From NCBI RefSeq assembly GCF_047302425.1, contig NZ_CP154855.1, positions 3,658,001 to 3,722,000 on the forward strand: DNA of 64,000 nt. Direction: 5' to 3'. The notes below the pieces were generated by a model. It was given only the letters and a program-made list of their open reading frames with translations. It was not told where the DNA came from and ran no database searches. Below, in pieces: positions 33,762 to 42,686 of the stretch. The stretch comes from Oceanitalea sp047302425 (GTDB taxonomy: Bacteria; Actinomycetota; Actinomycetes; Actinomycetales; Actinomycetaceae). The translations under genes were made by a program, and so were the position numbers. The stretch's first letter is position 1, and each line of letters begins with the position of its first letter.

Positions 33762-34763
33762 TCAGGGCGCCGGCGCGGTGCTCCCCCGCTCGATGAGCCG
33801 GGTGGGCAGCCGCACGTGCTGGCGGACGTCGTCGTCGCCGGCGATGAGTCGCACGAGCAGGCCGATGGCCTCGGCGCCCATCTGCTGGATCGGCTGCGCG
33901 ACGGTCGTGAGCGGTGGGGTCGCGGCGACGGCCTCGGGGACGTCGTCGAAGCCGATGACGGACAGGTCCTGCGGCACGCGCAGCCCGAGGTCGCGGGCGG
34001 CGTCGATCGTCGCGATGGCCATGAGGTCGTTGGCGGCGAAGACGGCGGTGGGCCGGTCGGGCAGGGCGAGGAGGTCGTGAGCCGGCTGGTCGGCGCCCTC
34101 GCGCCGGTAGCCGCCCACCCGGACGAGCGCCTCGTCCACCGGGAGCCCGGCGGCGGCCATCGCCGCGCGGAAGCCCTCCTCGCGCAGGCGTGAGCTCTCG
34201 AGGTCGGCGCGGCCGCCGAGGAAGGCGATGCGCCGGTGCCCGAGCGCGATGAGGTGCTCGGTGGCGAGGACCGCTCCGGCGTCGTTGTCCGCGTCGACGG
34301 TCGCGATGCCGGAGGGGCCCATGTGCGGGTCGATGGCGACGACGGGCACGTGGTCACGCACCTCGACGACGGTGGGCGTGACGAGGACGGCACCGTCGAT
34401 CAGGGTGCCGCTGAGCCGCGACAGCGAGCGGCGCTCCCAGCCGACGTCGCTGCCCGCGTGCGCGGTGCCCGAGTACGCGAGGAGGTCGTAGCCGGTGGCC
34501 GCGACGGCGGCGGAGGCGCCCTTGAGGATCTCGGCGCTGAAGGGCTCGAACTCGGCGACGAGGATGCCGATGACGTTCGTGCGGTGGCTGCGCAGGCTGC
34601 GCGCCACGAGGGAGCCCTCGTAGCCGAGGCGGGCGATGACCTCCTGCACGCGCTCGCTCGTCGCGGCGGCGACGCCGTAGCGGCCGTTGATCACCTTGGA
34701 CACGGTCGCGACCGAGACGCCGGCACTGCGCGCCACGTCCGTGATGGTCACCCGTTCGCTCAC
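33762..34763 (-). CDS. LacI-family sugar-responsive repressor
   Basis: A 333-residue regulator: helix-turn-helix and hinge at 4-60 (VTITDVARSAGVSVATVSKVING) and a periplasmic-binding-like sugar domain 62-330 ending VAQPIQQMGAEA. It faces a sugar ABC operon and very likely represses it through the palindrome at 34788. GTG 34763 is 6 bases from TAGGCT (34770-34775, - strand), so probably leaderless, and its -35 falls inside the operator, implying autoregulation. Confidence 0.92.
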   Translation of the reverse strand: MSERVTITDVARSAGVSVATVSKVINGRYGVAAATSERVQEVIARLGYEGSLVARSLRSHRTNVIGILVAEFEPFSAEILKGASAAVAATGYDLLAYSGTAHAGSDVGWERRSLSRLSGTLIDGAVLVTPTVVEVRDHVPVVAIDPHMGPSGIATVDADNDAGAVLATEHLIALGHRRIAFLGGRADLESSRLREEGFRAAMAAAGLPVDEALVRVGGYRREGADQPAHDLLALPDRPTAVFAANDLMAIATIDAARDLGLRVPQDLSVIGFDDVPEAVAATPPLTTVAQPIQQMGAEAIGLLVRLIAGDDDVRQHVRLPTRLIERGSTAPAP

Positions 34764-34787
34764 GAGCAGAGCCTACCGCGACGAAAA

Positions 34788-34801
34788 CGTTATCGATAAC
34801 G
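34788..34801. promoter_or_regulatory. LacI-type operator palindrome
   Basis: CGTTATCGATAACG is a perfect 14-bp palindrome, placed between the regulator promoter and the TTGACA of the importer operon. Its AT-rich sequence stands out from its surroundings. Confidence 0.82.
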
Positions 34802-34802
34802 A

Positions 34803-34832
34803 TTGACACGCCCGCGGCGGTCCTGCCACGCT
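34803..34832 (+). promoter_or_regulatory. Promoter of the sugar importer operon
   Basis: TTGACA at 34803-34808 and CACGCT at 34827-34832, spacer 18. It begins one base after the LacI operator, so a bound repressor would block RNA polymerase. Confidence 0.6.
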
Positions 34833-34871
34833 GTCGCCACCCCCGTCGACGACGACTGAAGGAAACACGAC

Positions 34872-36173
34872 ATGCTTCACAGACGAGCAGTCAGCCTCAC
34901 CGCGCTCGGCCTGAGCGCCGCGCTTCTCCTCGCCGCCTGCGGCGACGGGGAGAGCACCGAGTCCACCGGAGGGGGCGGCGACGGCGAGTCCGTCACGCTC
35001 ACCTGGTGGCACAACTCCAACAACGAGCCCGGCGTCAGCGTCTACGAGCAGGTGGCCGCGGACTTCGAGGAGGAGAACCCGGGCGTGACCATCGAGATCA
35101 CCCCGCTCGCCCACGAGGACATGCTCACCCGCCTCGACGCCGCCTTCCAGACCGGCGACACCCCCGACGTCTACATGGAGCGCGGCGGCGGCGAGCTGGC
35201 CGCGCACGTCGAGGCCGGGCTGACCAAGGACCTCACCGACGTCGCTGCCGACACGATCGAGAAGCTCGGCTCGTCGGTCGACGGCTGGACCAACGAGGAC
35301 CGCGTCTACGCCCTGCCCTTCTCCGTGGGCGTCGTCGGCTTCTGGTACAACAAGGCCATCTTCGAGGAGGCCGGGATCACCGAGCCGCCGACGACGATGG
35401 AGGAGTTCAACGAGGTCGTCGAGACCCTCAAGGGTGCCGGCGTCGAGCCGATCTCCGTGGGCGCCGGCGACAAGTGGCCCGCCGCCCACTACTGGTACTA
35501 CTTCGCGCTGCGCCAGTGCAGCCAGGACGTGCTGACCGACGCGGTCACCTCCCTCGACTTCTCCGACGAGTGCTTCGTCGCCGCCGGTGAGGACCTCGAG
35601 GCGCTCATCGCCACGGAGCCCTTCAACACCGGCTTCCTCGCCACCCCCGCGCAGACCGGCCCCACCTCCGCCTCCGGTCTGCTCGCCACCGGCCAGGTGG
35701 CCATGGAGCTCGCCGGCCACTGGGAGCCCGGCGTCATGCAGGGCCTGACCGAGGACAACGAGGGCCTGGGCGAGAACACCGGCTGGTTCCCCTTCCCCGC
35801 CGTCGAGGGCGGTGACGGCGACCCGGAGGCCGCACTGGGCGGCGGTGACGCGTGGGCCTGCTCCAACGACGCTCCCGACGCCTGCGTCGACTTCATCACC
35901 TACCTCCTCAGCGACGAGGTCCAGCAGACCTTCGCCGAGAACGACATGGGCCTGCCGACCAACCCGGCGGCCGTCGACTCCGTGTCCGACCCGGCGCTGG
36001 CCGACCTCCTCACCTTCCGTGACGAGGCGCCCTTCGTCCAGCTGTACTTCGACACCGCCTTCGGCGAGAACATCGGTGGTGCGATGAACGACGAGATCGC
36101 CCTGGTCTTCGCGGGCCAGTCCTCCGCGCAGGGCATCGTCGACGCCACCCAGGCCGCGGCTGACCTGGGATGA
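34872..36173 (+). CDS. Sugar ABC importer binding lipoprotein (family 1)
   Basis: A 433-residue extracellular solute-binding protein. Lipobox LLAAC with Cys23; mature start TLTWWHNSNNEPG; PDVYMERGGGEL and YALPFSVGVVGFWYNKAIFEEAG are typical of family-1 oligosaccharide binders. With a GH3 enzyme in the operon the ligand is probably a beta-linked gluco- or xylo-oligosaccharide. ATG 34872 with AAGGAAA upstream. Confidence 0.92.
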   Translation: MLHRRAVSLTALGLSAALLLAACGDGESTESTGGGGDGESVTLTWWHNSNNEPGVSVYEQVAADFEEENPGVTIEITPLAHEDMLTRLDAAFQTGDTPDVYMERGGGELAAHVEAGLTKDLTDVAADTIEKLGSSVDGWTNEDRVYALPFSVGVVGFWYNKAIFEEAGITEPPTTMEEFNEVVETLKGAGVEPISVGAGDKWPAAHYWYYFALRQCSQDVLTDAVTSLDFSDECFVAAGEDLEALIATEPFNTGFLATPAQTGPTSASGLLATGQVAMELAGHWEPGVMQGLTEDNEGLGENTGWFPFPAVEGGDGDPEAALGGGDAWACSNDAPDACVDFITYLLSDEVQQTFAENDMGLPTNPAAVDSVSDPALADLLTFRDEAPFVQLYFDTAFGENIGGAMNDEIALVFAGQSSAQGIVDATQAAADLG

Positions 36174-37207
36174 GCGACGTGGCAGATGACGTGACCCGCC
36201 AGGGTGCCGTTGCTGCCACGCTGCCGGAGCCCCGTCCCGCCGACCGTGCCGCGGCACGGTCGGCGGGCGGGTCGGGCGCCCCGCGCCCCTCCCGCCTCTC
36301 CGGCCAGTGGCGCAAGCGCCTGGAGATCGCCTTCTTCGTCGGACCGGCACTGGCACTCTTCGCCGTGTTCGTCGTCGTGCCCGTCGTCCAGGCGGTGCGC
36401 TACTCGGTCTTCAGCTGGAACGGCCTCGGGCCGCTCGACAACTTCGTCGGGCTGCAGAACTACGCCCGCGCGCTGCAGGACCAGATCTTCACCGACGCGG
36501 TCATGCACAACCTCACGATCGTCGTCCTCTCGATCCTCATCCAGCTGCCCCTCGGTCTGGGGATCGCGCTCCTGCTCAACCGCGAGATGTGGGGCCGCTC
36601 CTTCCTCCGGGTCGTCATCTTCGTGCCCTACGTGCTGGCGGAGGTCGTCGCCGGTGTCGTGTGGTTCATGCTGCTCCAGCCCAACGGGCCGGTGGACGCC
36701 GCGCTGGAGGCGATCGGTCTCGGCAACCTCGTCCAGGTCTGGCTCGGGGACCCGCAGATCGCGCTGTACACGGTCATGGTCGTCCTCACGTGGAAGTACC
36801 TCGGTCTCGCCGTCATCCTCTTCCTCGCCGGCCTCCAGGGCGTCCCGCCCGAGCTCTACGAGGCCGCCCAGATCGACGGCGCCTCGTGGTGGCAGGTCCA
36901 GCGGCGCATCACCATCCCCCTCCTCGGACCGACGATCCGCACCTGGGGCTTCCTCTCGATGATCGGCTCGCTCCAGCTCTTCGACATGGTGTGGATCCTC
37001 ACCAAGGGCGGGCCGGCGAACTCGACCATCACGATGGCGATCTACCTCATCAACCAGGGCACCAACCGCGGCCTGTACGGCTACGCCTCCGCCGTCGCCG
37101 TCCTGCTCTTCGTCATCTCCCTCGTCCTTGCGCTCACCTACCAGCGCCTCATCCTGCGGCGTGACACCGACGTGCCCCGCACCAGCCGGAAGAAGGTGAC
37201 CCGATGA
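36170..37207 (+). CDS. Sugar ABC permease, MalF/UgpA type
   Basis: A 345-residue permease; ATG overlaps the binding-protein stop. A 45-residue polar N-terminus, then six helices starting at about 52, with the coupling motif YEAAQIDGASWWQVQRRITIPLLGP (split at Trp) near residue 228. Pairs with the next gene. No ATPase gene is in the operon, so a shared MsiK-type ATPase elsewhere is expected. Confidence 0.93.
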   Translation: MSDVADDVTRQGAVAATLPEPRPADRAAARSAGGSGAPRPSRLSGQWRKRLEIAFFVGPALALFAVFVVVPVVQAVRYSVFSWNGLGPLDNFVGLQNYARALQDQIFTDAVMHNLTIVVLSILIQLPLGLGIALLLNREMWGRSFLRVVIFVPYVLAEVVAGVVWFMLLQPNGPVDAALEAIGLGNLVQVWLGDPQIALYTVMVVLTWKYLGLAVILFLAGLQGVPPELYEAAQIDGASWWQVQRRITIPLLGPTIRTWGFLSMIGSLQLFDMVWILTKGGPANSTITMAIYLINQGTNRGLYGYASAVAVLLFVISLVLALTYQRLILRRDTDVPRTSRKKVTR

Positions 37208-38097
37208 CCGCCGTGGTCCCCGTCTCCCCTCCGGAGGAGACCACCGAGCCGGACCCGCAGCGTCGCAGACGCAGCAACGCGTTCACGGGCGGCAACCCGC
37301 TCGTCTACGGGATCGCGCTCGTCGTCGTCGCGGCCACGCTGGCCCCCGTCATCTACGCGATCCTCGGCGGGTTCCGCAGCAACGCCCAGCTCGCAGCGGA
37401 CCCGGTGAGCCTGCCCGACCCGTGGGTCTTCTCGAACTACGCCAACGTCCTCACGTCGGCGAGCTTCTGGCGCTTCGCCCTCAACTCCACGATCGTCTCG
37501 CTCATTACGACGGCCGTCGTCGTCGTCTTCGGGATCATGGCGGCCTACCCGCTGGCCCGCTACACCTTCAAGGGCCGCCAGGCACTCTTCCAGGTCTTCG
37601 TGCTCGGCCTGCTCTTCCCGCTGACCGTGGCGATCATCCCGCTCTTCCTCATGGTGAGGGACCTGGGGCTCACCAACAGCGTGTGGGGCGTGGCGCTGCC
37701 GCAGGCGGCCTTCGCGCTGCCGATGACGATCGTCATCCTGCGCCCCTTCCTCATGGCCCTGCCCGCGGAGCTGGAGGAGGCCGCGCTCCTCGACGGCGCC
37801 AGCCGCATCGGCTTCTTCTGGCGCATCCTCCTGCCGCTGTCCGGCCCCGGGATGGTGACCGTCGGCGTCCTCGCCTTCGTCGCCTCCTGGAACGCCTACC
37901 TGCTCCCGCTGCTCATCCTCAACGACCCCGCGTCCCAGACCCTGCCGCTCGGGGTGGCGAGCTTCTCCACCGAGCACGCCCAGGACACCGCCGGCGTCCT
38001 CGCCTTCACCACCCTGGCGATGATCCCCGCCCTCGTCTTCTTCCTCACCGCCCAGAAGCGGATCGTCAACGGCCTCCAGGGCGCCGTCAAGGGCTGA
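37204..38097 (+). CDS. Sugar ABC permease, MalG/UgpE type
   Basis: A 297-residue permease whose ATG overlaps the previous stop. Six helices; GGFRSNAQL periplasmic segment after helix 1 and coupling motif LEEAALLDGASRIGFFWRILLPLSGPG near residue 190. Completes the channel. Confidence 0.93.
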   Translation: MTAVVPVSPPEETTEPDPQRRRRSNAFTGGNPLVYGIALVVVAATLAPVIYAILGGFRSNAQLAADPVSLPDPWVFSNYANVLTSASFWRFALNSTIVSLITTAVVVVFGIMAAYPLARYTFKGRQALFQVFVLGLLFPLTVAIIPLFLMVRDLGLTNSVWGVALPQAAFALPMTIVILRPFLMALPAELEEAALLDGASRIGFFWRILLPLSGPGMVTVGVLAFVASWNAYLLPLLILNDPASQTLPLGVASFSTEHAQDTAGVLAFTTLAMIPALVFFLTAQKRIVNGLQGAVKG

Positions 38098-38149
38098 GCC
38101 CTCCCGCACCACCCCCGGCATTGCCGGACCACCGAACGAAGGACCTCTC

Positions 38150-40474
38150 GTGACTGACATCGCCCCTGCCCAGCCGGGCACCGCCGCGCCGACCACCACC
38201 ACCGAGCCCGCCAGCGCGCGGGTCCGCGAGCTCCTCGACTCGATGACCCTCGACGAGAAGCTCGCGCAGATCGTCGGCCTGTGGGTGGGCGCCGGCTCGG
38301 ACGGCGAGGTCGTGGCCCCGCTCCAGGACGCCATGCTCGACGAGGCGCCCCGCTTCACCGAGTTCGCCCGCCACGGCCTGGGCCACCTCACCCGCGTCTT
38401 CGGCACCCGCCCGGTGGAGCCCGAGGTCGGCCGCCGCGCCCTTCTCGAGTCCCAGCGCTGGCTGGTGGAGAACACCCGCCTCGGCATCCCCGCCATCGCG
38501 CACGAGGAGTGCCTCACCGGGCTCGCCGCGTGGCGGGCCGCGACCTTCCCGACGCCGCTGGCATGGGGTGCGGCCTTCGACCCCGAGCTGGTGGAGGAGA
38601 TGGCGGTCGCGATCGGTGAGTCGATGGCTGCGCTCGGCGTACACCAGGGTCTGTCGCCCGTGCTCGACGTCGTGCGGGACGCGCGCTGGGGCAGGGTCGA
38701 GGAGTGCATCGGTGAGGACCCGTACCTCGTCGGCACCATCGGCACCGCCTACGTGCGGGGGCTGCAGAGCACCGGCGTCCACGCCACCCTCAAGCACCTC
38801 GTGGGCTACTCCGCCTCCAGCGCCGGCCGCAACCTCGCGCCCGTCCACGCCGGGCCCCGCGAGATCACCGACGTCCTCCTCCCGCCCTTCGAGATGGCGG
38901 TGCGCGACGGCGGTGCCCGCTCGGTCATGCACGCCTACACGGAGATCGACGGCGTCCCCGTCGCCGCCGACCCCGAGATCCTCACCCGCCTCCTGCGGGA
39001 GGAGTGGGGCTTCGACGGGACCGTCGTCGCCGACTACTTCGGGGTGGCCTTCCTCCACCTGCTGCACGGGGTGGCGGGGGACCTCGGGCACGCCGCCGAG
39101 CTGGCGCTGGCCGCCGGCATCGACGTCGAGCTGCCCACCGGCAACGCCTACCTCGAGCCGCTGCGCGAGCGCGTCGAGGACGGGCGCACGCCCGTCGAGC
39201 TCATCGACCGGGCGGTGCTGCGGGTGCTGCGCCAGAAGGAGGAGCTCGGGCTGCTCGACGCCGACTTCTCCGCCGACCTGCCCGACGTCGAGATCGAGCT
39301 CGACCCGCCCGCGCACCGAGCGCTCGCCCAGCGGCTCGCCGAGGAGTCGGTCGTCCTCCTGAGCAACGACGGCACGCTGCCGCTGGCCTCCCCGGGCCGG
39401 GTCGCCGTCGTCGGCCCCAACGCGGACCGCGTCGCGGCGCTCTTCGGCTGCTACTCCTTCGTCAACCACGTCATCCCCCAGCACCCCGGCACCGAGGACG
39501 GCATCGCCGCCCCCACCGTGCTCGAGGCGCTGCGCACCGAGGGCGTCACGGCCGGCTACGCGGCCGGCTGCGCCGTGGACGACGACGACCGCTCGGGCAT
39601 CCCCGAGGCGGTGGCCCTGGCCGCGGAGGCGGAGGTCGCCGTCGTCGTCGTCGGTGACCAGTCCGGGCTCTTCGGCCGCGGGACCGTCGGCGAGGGCTGC
39701 GACCGCGACGACCTCGAGCTGCCCGGTGTGCAGCGCGAGCTCGTCGAGGCGGTCCTCGAGACGGGTACGCCGGTCGTGCTCGTCCTGCTCACCGGGCGCC
39801 CGTACGCGATCGACTGGGCGCTGGAGCGCTGCGCCGCCGTCGTCCAGAGCTTCTTCCCCGGGGAGGAGGGGGGCACCGCGCTCGCCGGCGTGCTCACCGG
39901 CCGGGTCAACCCGTCCGGGCGGCTGCCGGTGAGCCTGCCCCGGTCCGCGGGCGCCCAGCCCTACTCCTACCTCAGCCCGACGCTCGCGGGCCCGTCGTCG
40001 ACGACGAACCTCGACCCGACCCCGGCGCTGCCCTTCGGTCACGGGCTCGGCTACACGCGCTTCGCCCGCGAGGGGCTCGCGGTCGCCGACCCGGAGGTAG
40101 CGACCGACGGCACGATCGAGGTGTCCGTGCGCGTCCGCAACACCGGGGAGCGGGCGGGGACCGACGTCGTCCAGCTGTACGGGCGCGACGTCGTCGCCAC
40201 CGTCACCCGCCCGGTTGCCCAGCTCCTCGGCTACTGCCGCGTCGACCTGGAACCGGGCGAGGAGGTGACCGTCCACCTGTGCGTCCCGACGTCGCGGCTC
40301 GCCTTCAGCGACCGTCGCATGGTGCGGGTCGTGGAGCCGGGCACCGTCGAGCTGTGGGTGGGACCCAGCTGCGCCGAGCGGGAGACCGAGACCTCGGTCG
40401 AGCTCGTCGGCGGGGTCCACGAGGTACGGCCCGAGGATGCCCGGCTGGCACGCGTGGAGGTGGTGCGGGGCTGA
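38150..40474 (+). CDS. Glycoside hydrolase family 3 (beta-glucosidase/xylosidase)
   Basis: A 774-residue cytoplasmic GH3 enzyme: TIM barrel to about residue 320, alpha/beta sandwich, then a fibronectin-III-like domain near the C-terminus (TIEVSVRVRNTGERAGTDVVQLY). The nucleophile is Asp295 in VVADYFG (usual SDW), with KHLVGYSASSAGRNLAPVHAGPR (in two parts) as substrate loop. No signal peptide, so it hydrolyses imported oligosaccharides. GTG 38150 after CGAAGGAC. Last gene of the importer operon; its stop abuts the convergent repeat-protein stop with no gap. Confidence 0.92.
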   Translation: MTDIAPAQPGTAAPTTTTEPASARVRELLDSMTLDEKLAQIVGLWVGAGSDGEVVAPLQDAMLDEAPRFTEFARHGLGHLTRVFGTRPVEPEVGRRALLESQRWLVENTRLGIPAIAHEECLTGLAAWRAATFPTPLAWGAAFDPELVEEMAVAIGESMAALGVHQGLSPVLDVVRDARWGRVEECIGEDPYLVGTIGTAYVRGLQSTGVHATLKHLVGYSASSAGRNLAPVHAGPREITDVLLPPFEMAVRDGGARSVMHAYTEIDGVPVAADPEILTRLLREEWGFDGTVVADYFGVAFLHLLHGVAGDLGHAAELALAAGIDVELPTGNAYLEPLRERVEDGRTPVELIDRAVLRVLRQKEELGLLDADFSADLPDVEIELDPPAHRALAQRLAEESVVLLSNDGTLPLASPGRVAVVGPNADRVAALFGCYSFVNHVIPQHPGTEDGIAAPTVLEALRTEGVTAGYAAGCAVDDDDRSGIPEAVALAAEAEVAVVVVGDQSGLFGRGTVGEGCDRDDLELPGVQRELVEAVLETGTPVVLVLLTGRPYAIDWALERCAAVVQSFFPGEEGGTALAGVLTGRVNPSGRLPVSLPRSAGAQPYSYLSPTLAGPSSTTNLDPTPALPFGHGLGYTRFAREGLAVADPEVATDGTIEVSVRVRNTGERAGTDVVQLYGRDVVATVTRPVAQLLGYCRVDLEPGEEVTVHLCVPTSRLAFSDRRMVRVVEPGTVELWVGPSCAERETETSVELVGGVHEVRPEDARLARVEVVRG

Positions 40475-41245
40475 CTACGGTGCGCGGCGCACCCCCAGGG
40501 TGTCCACGCCGTCGCCGTCCCAGTCGCCGATGATCACCTCGTCGCTGGACCGGCCGTAGACGACGACCCGCTGCGCGGGGCCACCCGCCATCGAGTCGGT
40601 GAGGTAGTGGCCGGCGCCGCGGCGCACGCCGATGGTGTCGAAGCCGTCGCCGTCCCAGTCACCGACGATGAGGTGGTCCCCCGCGCGGCCGTAGGTGAAG
40701 GCCCAGTCGGCGTGCGTGGCGCCGCCCCAGCTGTTGATGAGGCACAGGAGCGCGCCGCCCTCAGCCCGCCAGACGACGGTGTCCCGGCCGTCAGCGTTCC
40801 AGTCGCCGATGACGATCTCGTCGCTGGCGCGGCCCAAGGTGCGGACCTCGTCGGCGGCGCCGCCGGTGAGCGTGTTCTTCAGGTGGTAGACGTTGCCGCG
40901 ACGGACCGCGAGGGTGTCGTCGCCGTCACCGTCCCAGTCCCCGACGAGCACCTCGTCGCCCGCCCGTCCGTAGCTGAGGACGGTCTGCGCCGGCCCGCCG
41001 GCGGGGTTGTTCGTGAGGTAGACGGTGCTCCCGCGCCGGACGGCGACCGAGTCCCTCCCGTCGCCGTCCCAGTCACCGACGAGGACCTCGTCGGTGAAGC
41101 GGCCGAAGTGGAAGACGTGCTGCGCCCGGCCGCCGGCCGGGCTGTTGGTGAGGAAGAAGCCGTGTTCCGGCTGTTCGGCGGCCTGCGCGCCGGTGGCGGT
41201 GAGGACCAGGATGACGGGACTGAGTACTGCCAGGGCCTTGCGCAT
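40475..41245 (-). CDS. Secreted VCBS/FG-GAP-like repeat protein
   Basis: A 256-residue protein with a signal peptide (MRKALAVLSPVILVLTATGAQA in two parts, cut after AQA) and five repeats of about 46 residues, each with a YGRxxDEVLVGDWDGDG core followed by xDTLxVRRG. The DWDGDG loops resemble calcium-binding FG-GAP/VCBS blades, so a partial beta-propeller is likely. Partner or ligand unknown; cell-surface carbohydrate binding is possible next to a glycosidase locus. Very strong ribosome site (AGGAGGAGAC) before ATG 41245. Confidence 0.85.
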   Translation of the reverse strand: MRKALAVLSPVILVLTATGAQAAEQPEHGFFLTNSPAGGRAQHVFHFGRFTDEVLVGDWDGDGRDSVAVRRGSTVYLTNNPAGGPAQTVLSYGRAGDEVLVGDWDGDGDDTLAVRRGNVYHLKNTLTGGAADEVRTLGRASDEIVIGDWNADGRDTVVWRAEGGALLCLINSWGGATHADWAFTYGRAGDHLIVGDWDGDGFDTIGVRRGAGHYLTDSMAGGPAQRVVVYGRSSDEVIIGDWDGDGVDTLGVRRAP

Positions 41246-41373
41246 GTCTCCTCCTAGAGACCCGCAGTGGAGGTGGTGGCCGCCCGGTAGCACCCGAGTG
41301 TCCTCCGGCCTCCAGCGGCGGACAAGGACAGTGACCAAACTGCAACAGCCGGCTCCTCCTCCCCTCCCTCCGG

Positions 41374-41426
41374 CGCCGAGCGCGGAGTTGTTCCTCGCCG
41401 GGCGAGGAACAACTCCGCGCTCGGCG
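41374..41426. repeat. 26-bp perfect inverted repeat, 1-nt centre
   Basis: Arms 41374-41399 and 41401-41426 are exact complements with the core GAGCGCGGAGTTGTTCCTCG. It lies between the MFS stop (41445, - strand) and the repeat-protein start. It can terminate the MFS transcript, but it is far longer than needed. Confidence 0.85.
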
Positions 41427-41444
41427 GGAAGGTGTGGGGGCGGC

Positions 41445-42686
41445 TCAGGAGAGGCCGGCGCGGCGGCGGGTGGTGCGGTTGGCGTGGACCGACCATCGCG
41501 GCACCCAGCGGGCCAGCGCGGCCGTCGCCAGGCCGCTGCCGCCCGCCATCACCCAGATCCCGGCCGCCAGGGAGCCGAGCGCGGCTCCGCCGGAGACGAC
41601 GAGCGGGCCGAGCGCCGAGCCGCCGTCCTGGAAGACGCGCCAGATCCCGAGGAACTGGGCGCGCTCGCCCGGTGGGGCGGTGTCCGCGCCGAGCGTCATG
41701 AGGATCCCCGAGCTCATCCCGTTGCCCAGGCCGAGGAGCACCGCCACCCAGGTGACGGCACCGACCGTCGTCGTCAGCGGCAGCAGCACCATCGCCACGC
41801 CCATGGTGAGCATGGCGGGCACGCCGATCCACAGCCGCCCGAAGGAGTCCATGACCTTGCCGGCCGGGTAGAACAGGAGCATGTCGGCGGCGCCGGCGAT
41901 GCCGAAGACGAGGCTCGTGACGGCCGGGTCCAGCCCGATGTGCTCGCCCCACAGGGGCAGCACGGTCTGGCGGGCGCCACGCACCGCGCCGACGAGGAGC
42001 ACCGCCACCCCGAGCGTCGCGAAGACCTGCCGGTGCTCGACAAGGACCGAGCGCATCGACCGGCGGGGCGGCGCGTCGCGCGGCGGTGGCGCCCCCGCGC
42101 CGTCGGAGCGCTCGGGCCGCACCGCCGCGATGACGGCGGTGGCCACGAGCGACGTGCCGAGGGCCAGCCAGTAACCGGCGCGCAGGTCGGCGCCGTGGAT
42201 GACGGCCGCCCCGGCGAAGGGGCCGATGAACAGGCCGATGCGGTGGACGCCGGCGAGGGTGGACAGCACCCGCGCCCGCCGCAGCGGCGGGGTGATCTCG
42301 GTGAGGTAGGCGTGCCGGGCGAGGTTGAACACGGCGTTGGCCGCGCCGATGACGAGGACGCTGAGGCCGAGGAGGCCGAGGTTGGGTGCCAGCGCGCAGC
42401 CGACGAAGCCGAGCGCGGCGACCACCCCCGCGAGGAGCATCGCGCCGCGGTCGCCCACGCGCGCGGACAGCGCCCCGGCCGGGACGTCGGACAGGAGCTG
42501 GCCGATCGGCAGGAGCGAGGCCATGAAGCCGGCGACGGCGATCGAGGCTCCCAGCCCCGTCGCGGTCAGCGGGACGATCGGGAGCATCGCGCCGATGCCG
42601 ATCTCGAAGACGAGAGAGGGCACGAAGGCCCCGAGCACGACCGAGCGCACCGGGAACATGCGCTCGGCGCCCCCGCGCGCGGTCAC
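41445..42686 (-). CDS. MFS transporter
   Basis: A 413-residue, 12-helix major facilitator protein. The loop SDVPAGALSARVGDRGAML is the helix 2-3 motif A and the protein keeps an MFS_1 drug-exporter layout with a cytoplasmic linker (PERSDGAGAPPPRDAPPRR) between halves. GTG start overlaps the DUF3027 stop (GTGA), so they are co-expressed. Substrate unknown. Confidence 0.88.
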   Translation of the reverse strand: MTARGGAERMFPVRSVVLGAFVPSLVFEIGIGAMLPIVPLTATGLGASIAVAGFMASLLPIGQLLSDVPAGALSARVGDRGAMLLAGVVAALGFVGCALAPNLGLLGLSVLVIGAANAVFNLARHAYLTEITPPLRRARVLSTLAGVHRIGLFIGPFAGAAVIHGADLRAGYWLALGTSLVATAVIAAVRPERSDGAGAPPPRDAPPRRSMRSVLVEHRQVFATLGVAVLLVGAVRGARQTVLPLWGEHIGLDPAVTSLVFGIAGAADMLLFYPAGKVMDSFGRLWIGVPAMLTMGVAMVLLPLTTTVGAVTWVAVLLGLGNGMSSGILMTLGADTAPPGERAQFLGIWRVFQDGGSALGPLVVSGGAALGSLAAGIWVMAGGSGLATAALARWVPRWSVHANRTTRRRAGLS

